From Solanum dulcamara (taxonomy: Eukaryota; Streptophyta; Magnoliopsida; Solanales; Solanaceae), in contig NC_077245.1 in assembly GCF_947179165.1 (NCBI RefSeq), positions 19,381,740-19,445,739 on the forward strand: a stretch of 64,000 bases of DNA, read 5' to 3'. Within the stretch, counting starts at the first letter, position 1, and every line of letters begins with the position of its first letter. Positions 57,661 to 64,000 of this stretch are shown piece after piece. The notes under the pieces were generated by a model that saw only the letters and a program-made list of their open reading frames with translations, did not search any database and was not told the DNA's origin. A program made the translations under genes and the position numbers.

Positions 57661-60386
57661 TGTAATGACTCGGAAGGTCATTTTTGATATTTTTGATAAA
57701 ATTATTGTTTTACCCCTCTCGTTAGTTTTTTGAGTCACTTTTGATTGGATCTGAAAGTTAGTTTTTGGAAATCTTGTGAAAAAGTTAAGGTTTTTCTTGA
57801 AAAATGGGTTTTAAAGACTCAAGTTGTCAATTTTTGAATTTGAGAGTCATTTGGAGTTTTGATTCTCGAAATAAAATTTCGTCGATTTCATCAATTTCAA
57901 AATGTAGAAATTGATTTAGGAGAGTTATCGGAATCAAATTTGGAGTTAAAATGTGGAATATAGGTCCAACAACAACAACAACAACAACAAACCCAGTGTG
58001 ATCCCACCATGTGGGGTCTGGGGAGGGTAGAGTGTACGCAGACCTAACCCCTACCTTAAAAGGTAGGGCGGCTGTTTCCGAAAGACCCTCGGCTTAAGAG
58101 AGAAGAAACAAGGGAGGAGAAACAAGGAAAAACAAGACATAGGTCAGTAAAGCCAGGCATATAACAGACAATATAAAGATATGAATAATGAATAATGAAT
58201 AATGAATAATGAATAATGAGAGCGATAAAGCGATAAAGTCAGGGTAGGAAAGATCGGGGATAAAGGGGCATTAACTACTATAGGTCCGAAGATGGAAATT
58301 GAGTTAAAGTTTGATCTAAGTTTGACTTTGGTCAACATTTGGGGTTCAGGTACTCGGATTGGATTTCTAATGGTTCCAATGATTTTGGAAGGAGATTCTA
58401 ATATTAGAAATGGATTCGTTATAATATTTAGATGTCAAGGGTATTTGGGTATTTCAAGTGCCAAAACTAGTTTAGTTGTGAATTATCAGATTCTAGACCA
58501 AGGAGGCCTCGAATTTGAATTTTGATGATTCCATTGAGTCTAGATCATTGAATTTAGTAGGGTTACATATATGGTTTGTGTATACGGGGTTTCGAACAAA
58601 TCTCAAGGGTCCAATCGGAGGCTTGAGTTGTGACTTAGCTTATTTTATTGGTGTTGATGCAGGGTCCGCTTAAGCAAGACCCATCGCTTAAGCGAAGGGA
58701 CTCACTTAGGCGAGGTTCTCGAAAGTGAACCAGGTTCGCTAAAGTGAAGGTCCAGTCGCTTAAGCGCGACATCTGAGAGGTTTAGGCGAGGTTTAAGGTA
58801 TTTTCACCATTTTAAACATTTTCAAGCTCCGTTTAGATGATTTCTTCTAGATTTTTCACGACAAAACTCTTGGATAATGTATTTCTAACACTTTTCTTCA
58901 ATTTCCATTGAATATTTTCGAATTCTAACTTCAAATTGGAGATTTTGGATTTTTTTGAACATGAACTTTTGAAAGAGAAAGGAGGATTTTGAATTCGTTT
59001 TAACCTCATTTTTGAAATGGGTTTCACCATTAGATTTTTGATTACTTGAGGAATATTTTCATCTAAAAATAACCAAATTCTGAGTTTGATTTTCGATATG
59101 AGATTTTTGACCATTTTACCCTTTTCGCCCGAATTGCTTGATTTTAGTGTCAATAGCTTCAAAATATAATTGTGAGTCTATATTTGATTAGATTGTGGTG
59201 ATTTGGAGTATCGCCGGAGATGAAAAGCGGTGATTTTGGATTGTTTGTGACTTTTGGCTAAGGCAAGTAGAATTCGAATCTTTGTTAAGTATGTTGAACC
59301 TTGTATTTTCCTATGTGAGGGAATTAGGGTGTGTTGGGTCATTAGATTGAATTGAATTATATGATTTGAAGTGTGATAGCGGAAATTTGGATAGAGTTAA
59401 TTGTCTAAGTGTTGTGAACTGTGGGACATTGATCCATTGTGATTGTAGATTATATGGCATCTTATGTGAATATTTATCATGTTTCACTCATTATTTATGC
59501 ATGTATTATATCTGTGATGGAGGAAAAATAATATAAATGAGGTACTAGATATTGGGACTGAGGTTTCTACCGGTCAAGGTGATTTACCGAGGTTTTTTTC
59601 GATAGTTATTAGCTGAGGTCGTTTCCGACGGATACATGATCTATGTGAGACCCCCATGAATTCTAGTCTGAGGTGATCAGTGGATGTGTATCGTAAAACA
59701 TACATGCATCACAATATTTCACATTGCATTTACATCTATTTCATCATGTGATTGATTGTGATTTGAGATTTCCTGTGTTTGCCTGAGTATAGCGGTGAGA
59801 ACGCATTCGTACTTTCTATTTGTGGACTATCTAGTATTTTGATATCATTGTGACATAAACTATACAAATTGGGTTGTCTGAGTGCATGTGTGTAGTTTTG
59901 GAGGATTGTGGTTGGGATGTCAGAACTACCTGTGTTTCGCATTGCTTTACTTAGGGTTTAGTTTCTATTTTGCTGAGTACCATTTTGTTGGTGCTCACCC
60001 TTGCTTCTACATTTATTTAGGATCTGAGCTCGGCACCTCCTGCTCTTTGTACTCCTTTGATCGGGTTGAGATTCTGAACGTGTGAGAGGTAACAACTTGT
60101 CTTTTTTGGCAGACTCTCATTGTCCATATACTTTATGCTTTGTTCTACTTGAGGACTGAGACATATAGACTTGTATCTTTTTCATTTATGTTAAAATAGT
60201 GGCTTGTACATGTGACACCAACTCTTGGGTGGTTTAGAATTTACTTTCCGCATATCGTTATCTATATCATGTTAGACTTTATATTTTTGCTTTTATTTTC
60301 ATTTATTTTGAAGTATTTGGACTCTTAGGTTGACTCTCCTTGGTGGGTTAAGCGAGTGCCATCATACTCGATTTTGGGTCATAAAA
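57661..60386 (+). repeat. Right LTR of the LARD-like element (2.7 kb with SINE insert)
   Basis: It starts TGTAATGACTCGG and ends GGTCATAAAA, where the left copy has GGTCATGTCA. It is about 2.4 kb without the SINE-like insertion at 57968-58278 and one copy of its 9-bp duplication. The word cassette at 58662-58775 is made of GCTTAAGCG and CACTTAGGCGAGG. Confidence 0.85.
57968..58278 (-). mobile_element. SINE-like retroposon with (TTG)n tail, 9-bp TSD TATAGGTCC
   Basis: On + it starts (AAC)n followed by AAACCCAGTGTGATCCCACC and GTGGGGTCTGGGGAGGGTAG. The reverse strand therefore ends CCCCAGACCCCACATGGTGGG...GGGTTTGTTGTTG, a SINE 3' end widespread in Solanaceae. It is flanked by TATAGGTCC at 57959-57967 and 58279-58287. 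The 5' portion (58093-58278) holds a 7-bp GAATAAT tandem array (58181-58219) and differs from the tRNA-like head I would expect, so the subfamily is uncertain. Confidence 0.8.
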
Positions 60387-61072
60387 GTTTGATTGGGAAA
60401 AGGTGGAAAATGACCAAACTAACTTTCACAAAATCTGACTTTGGTTGTCTATGGGTCGTTCTGACGAGTCGTCATTTCTTCTACAGGTCGTAAGGACCAT
60501 TAGTAGGAACTTTAATGTGATACTGAAGTATATGACTCATTTTTATGAGTCGTAAGAATTTCTACAAGTCGTAATCATTACTCATAGAAAAGATCCTAAA
60601 TACTGAAATATTTCTAAGTATTCAAAGTTCTACAAGTCATTTTTACGATTCATACAAAACTCTTCTAGTCGTAGAGTAGAGTCGTAACTTTTGATGATCT
60701 GATAACCTTTAGTAAAACGGTCATAACTTTTTACTCCAAATTCAAAATGATGCAAACTTGGTGACATTGGAAAAAGAACTCAAAGACCTTTAAATTTGAA
60801 GGTAATGAGTCACCTAATTCTTTACATTCTAGGAGATATGATCATTTGAATTTGACTCAAGTAAAATCTTATATCGAAACTCAATCGGTAAGAAAACTTT
60901 CAACTCAACTTTGTGCTAGAGGATTATTGTGACCCTAATTGGCATCAAATATACTTCAAACACTAAAGAGTCAGTCATTCTAACTATATTACAATTAGAA
61001 TTTATTGGATTCGGGCCCACACGCATACGAAGAATGGTTCGGATCTTAGCATAAAAATTTGGGGGTGTCACA
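60387..61072 (-). repeat. gypsy LTR start fragment, minus strand
   Basis: The reverse strand starts TGTGACACCCCCAAATTTTTATGCTAAGATCCGAACC, like the antisense solo LTR start at 48358 (TGTGACACCTCGGAATTTGTTTTGCTAAGATTCGAAC), then diverges. It carries a cassette of ACGACTCRTAAAA / TCGTAAG words at about 60450-60680. It is cut by the end of the LARD-like element. Confidence 0.7.
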
Positions 61073-61734
61073 AGTAGTCTCTTTTTCCTTCTTAATATAT
61101 TTTGTTGCTTCTTTACTCCATTTGGTCTCACTATACTTTCAGGCTTTATCTTTGATTAATTTTGTCAGATTATTAGGAAAAAGATGGAGAGTATTCAATT
61201 ATAAATGAGGACAATGATATTATATATGGAGCTATAAAATATATATTATGAAAATAATGATATTGATGAGGAGTCAAAATTTCTTATTAAAGTTGGTTGA
61301 ATTTTTTTAACTTGTTCTTTAACTATGATTAAGAGACTTGTTAAACTAATTTAATCTAGACCTTTAAATTTTAAATGTGACAAGTGTGACTCATCCAATT
61401 ATGCACTTTGAGAAAGTGATGACAAAGTGTAATGAAGAGGAGTAAATCATATCTTTTCAATCTTCATTTCTCTTTCTTTCTTTTTCTTTTCATATTTCTC
61501 TCTCCCTCCATCATCTTCTTTCTTTCTCTCTTCCTTCATCTTCTTCTTTGCCATCTTTGTTATTGTCATCGCCATCATTATTGTTCATTATTTGTTATCG
61601 TGCTTTTATTATTTAGCTCTTTTTGCCCTTATTTTTATAAATTATTTTGCTTTGATTTTGAAATTTTTGAAGAAACTTTTATTTTGACTTTTTTAAAGTC
61701 ATGAAAGAAAATTTGTAAAAACAAAAATCAATCA
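61073..61734. other. AT-rich spacer with a pyrimidine tract
   Basis: No gene. CT-rich sequence at 61460-61560 (TTTCTCTTTCTTTC...) gives a Phe/Leu-rich spurious frame. Confidence 0.6.
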
Positions 61735-61960
61735 ACTATGATAGTTATTCAAGCAACTGCTGAAGTTGCTGCAACAACTACAATAATTATTGCAGCAAGT
61801 ATGATAGTTGTTGCACCAAATGTCATAGTTATTGCAACAACTTCAGCAGTTGTTTGAATTGTTGCAGCAACTTCAACAATTGTTTGACTTTGCATCAATT
61901 GTTGAAATTGTTACAGCAACTCCAGCATAGTTGCTACAACAATTTCGATAATTATTTTTA
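61735..61960. repeat. Degenerate CAGCAAC/GTTGCTG repeat with a 25-bp inverted pair
   Basis: CAACTGCTGAAGTTGCTGCAACAAC (61754-61778) pairs almost perfectly with the reverse complement of 61828-61852, leaving a 49-nt loop. Further GTTGCAGCAACTTCAACAATTGTT-like units follow to 61960. An RNA of this stretch could fold into a hairpin. Confidence 0.8.
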
Positions 61961-61980
61961 ATTTTCTGACAGAAAGTGAG

Positions 61981-62330
61981 GTGAAGAAGGAGTCGGTGAA
62001 GGAGAGGGTGGTTGTGACGGCAGAGGTGGTGTTGAAAATGGTGGTGACAATGAAGGAGGAGGCGATGGTTGTTGCGCCGGTGGTGGTGAAAAAAAAGCAG
62101 GATGTGGTAATTGGCGGAGAAGGAAGAAGAGGAGGAAATGATGGTGGTAGAGTAGTAAGAAGAGGAAGGGGTAGTGGTGATGGTGATGGTGATGGAGGAA
62201 GAGAAGGAGGTGGTGGAGGAATAAGAGGAAGAGTTGGTGGTGACGATAGAAGGGAGGGGACGCAAAAGGTTGGGGAGGGGGGAGGGGGGCTTGGTAGGAT
62301 CGGGAAGATAGCACATTTGTGTAAATAATA
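61981..62330. repeat. Purine-rich GGA/GGT low-complexity block
   Basis: About 350 bp of strongly purine-biased + strand. The bias removes stops, so long frames exist on both strands: 115 codons on + (Gly/Arg/Val-rich) and 147 and 118 codons on - (Ser/Thr- and Leu/Pro-rich). None has a domain. They are best read as repeat artefacts rather than genes. Confidence 0.7.
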
Positions 62331-63268
62331 AAACTTGAAGGTTCTAAAATTAGTGTTATTGCACTATCTTAAAATTGTCAACTCTACTCAATGATTAAGA
62401 CTTGTGTTATTTTTCATAGTTTTGAAATTGTTTTGTCACTCTTAATTACTTTACCCTACTATCATACTATGCAATTTACCTTTCTACAAGAAAATAAACA
62501 ATAAACTTCATCAATAGTATAAGTAAAATGTCACTTCTTCATGAATAAAAATAAATTTTCAAATAGAAAAAAATATGATAATTTTGAGTCATTAAATAAA
62601 AACATGATGACCAATGACAAGTGAATAAGTAAAATTTAGCTTTATATATTTTATTTTAAAAAAATGTTAAGTGATATTCACCTCATGGTGTTCTCAAATA
62701 ATAAATATGCAATTGTGAAGAATTATGTAGTTCAACAGTGTTAACGTAGCAATTTGACACATAATTCGGGTAAGAATGATTAGGCAAATCCTCAGCGTTG
62801 GCGTTAGACGTGTATAGAACATATAATCGAACACTTCAGATGTAAATCTCACCTAACTAAGCCTTACGCGGGAACACTAAGACATTTTATCAGTGTCTCA
62901 CCTCGGGACAAGCCTCAGAACAAGTCCTAAAATTGTTTTTTAAAACACTGCTGTGTACACATAATTAGATGTGAATTAAGCTTTTGACATTTGATAGTAA
63001 AGTTTAATTATGAAAGGGGAAAAAAATCACAATGAATGGGGGATCTGAAGACCATTCCAAGTCCCACTTCAGTGGGGAAAGGATCGCTAACAAAGCATCA
63101 CAGTATCCTTTCCTCATTCCTTTGTAGGAAAATATACTTTTTTGAAAATAATAATAATAATAATAAAGAATTTTGCAGAAAATGTGTGTGTTTTGCGTTT
63201 TTATTTCCTATTGAAATTTCCAGGAAAATTATTGCATTAATGTCAACCAGTAATGGCATCTATTTCCC
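62331..63268. other. AT-rich spacer
   Basis: No gene, promoter or recognised repeat beyond a short (AAT)n run at 63147-63166. A stretch at 62830-62930 (CTCACCTAACTAAGCC ... TCTCACCTCGGGACAAGCC) looks repeat-like but could not be assigned. Confidence 0.5.
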
Positions 63269-63555
63269 AAGGGGTCGTTTGGTTAATGGATAAAGTGGAA
63301 TATCTCAGAATTTTTGAGATAAAAATTATACATTGTTTGGTTGTTGATATAAATTAATTCGAGATAAATTTATATCTCAATCAAATAAGGTATAAATTTT
63401 ATCTGAAACGTAATTTAAAATATGTCGTTTTATTCCACCCAACTTATACTATTATTTTATCCCACCTTCCAAGTGACATAAGTTAATGCACGAATTATAA
63501 TTCTACAACTATAATCCTGAAATAATTTAGTCTACGAAACAGCCTACTCATAAGT
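63269..63555. repeat. MITE-like element
   Basis: The left end AGGGGTCGTTTGGTTAATGG and the right end TCTACGAAACAGCCTACT are imperfect inverse forms, with internal WTATCTCA words in both orientations. No clear duplication was seen. Confidence 0.4.
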
Positions 63556-64000
63556 TCCCGTTTAAGCAAAAGCCAGCACAATAAATTATTGAAAATGAAA
63601 GCAAACCAAAATATGAGCTAGTTTAATGTTGTGACTGGGACCCCTGCCTCTAAAATATCACAAGCTCCTAATAATAGTCAATTAGTGGTGGCCCAAAGTT
63701 GACACTTGCAATTCTACAAGCAAAATGATATTATAATTTATAGCTATGTTTCTAGTTCACATCAACCACCCCTGACCAAATCATCCCCGCACCCCAACTC
63801 TAAAACTACAGTACTATGTTGTCTTTTTTTTTTTTTTTTAACAATAAAAAGGGTAGCCTAAAATTGCTGGTGAAAAGAAGCTACAGCAAACTAATTTTAG
63901 CCTAAATTGTTGGTGCAAAGAAGCAAAACAATCTAGTTTTCACATTCCTGGGCAGGTTTTCACTCCCTCCAAAAAAACCAATGGAGGTCAATGTTGGATC

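Larger units (their letters stand above)
51771..60386 (+). mobile_element. LARD-like non-autonomous LTR retrotransposon
   Basis: Two homologous LTRs in the same orientation (51771-53550, truncated at its 5' end, and 57661-60386) frame a 4.1-kb internal region. A primer binding site follows the left LTR and a purine-rich GTTTTTAGTGGAGGATGA precedes the right one. No gag, protease, RT, RNase H or integrase motif was found in the internal region on either strand. Elements with large LTRs and a long non-coding interior are called LARDs. A coding region decayed beyond recognition is the alternative. The LTR start TGTAATGACTCGGAAGGTCATTTTTGA resembles the chromovirus LTR at 9858, which suggests the autonomous partner. 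Confidence 0.7.

Noticed and set aside
61873..62328. Long overlapping open frames on both strands (147, 118 and 115 codons) as candidate genes
   Set aside because: They follow from purine/pyrimidine strand bias that removes stop codons; composition is low-complexity and no domain, signal or splice context supports translation.

Overview
The window looks like nuclear DNA of a flowering plant, most likely from the nightshade family (Solanaceae, probably Solanum or a close relative). It is AT-rich, has spliced genes and is full of Ty3/gypsy chromovirus LTRs. It carries (TTG)n-tailed SINE sequence of a type common in Solanaceae, a nitrate reductase remnant that reads like solanaceous NIA, and Stowaway and hAT MITEs. 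The family assignment is an inference from these families; the species cannot be named.
Layout. 1-16 kb is a retrotransposon pile: a LINE RNase H remnant (1-330) interrupted by a nearly complete but dead chromovirus (491-8311, TSD ATTAT), then minus-strand gypsy debris (9590-15905) whose gag is split by a solo LTR (9858-12546, TSD CTCAT). 16.5-32 kb is the gene island: a nine-exon NIPA-type magnesium transporter gene on + (17274-25574), a small BIR2-like LRR ectodomain gene on - (26130-26780), two tandem F-box genes on - (27370-28518 and 29277-30443), and a broken nitrate reductase remnant on - (31595-32067). 32-36 kb is AT-rich spacer with a 27-bp tandem array and a possible copia LTR/PBS piece.
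36-48.4 kb is a second degenerate chromovirus whose 3' LTR (40140-48442) has been split by two solo LTRs of other families (41759-44327, TSD TTTAC; 44824-48358, TSD TTATC). 48.4-50.9 kb looks like another minus-strand LTR. 51.8-60.4 kb is a LARD-like element: two LTRs, a PBS and an internal region with no recognisable gag or pol, with a SINE-like insertion in the 3' LTR (TSD TATAGGTCC). 60.4-61.1 kb is an LTR fragment. 61-64 kb is spacer with an inverted repeat, a purine-rich low-complexity block and a MITE-like end.
The genes do not form a pathway; they are ordinary single loci or tandem duplicates. The most unusual pattern is in the transposable elements. Every LTR family here carries, at a comparable place, a short cassette of repeated self-complementary words that differs completely between families, followed in most of them by a splice-donor-like site. 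The cassette also differs between the two LTRs of one element, so it appears to change fast. No CRISPR, rRNA or tRNA gene was seen.
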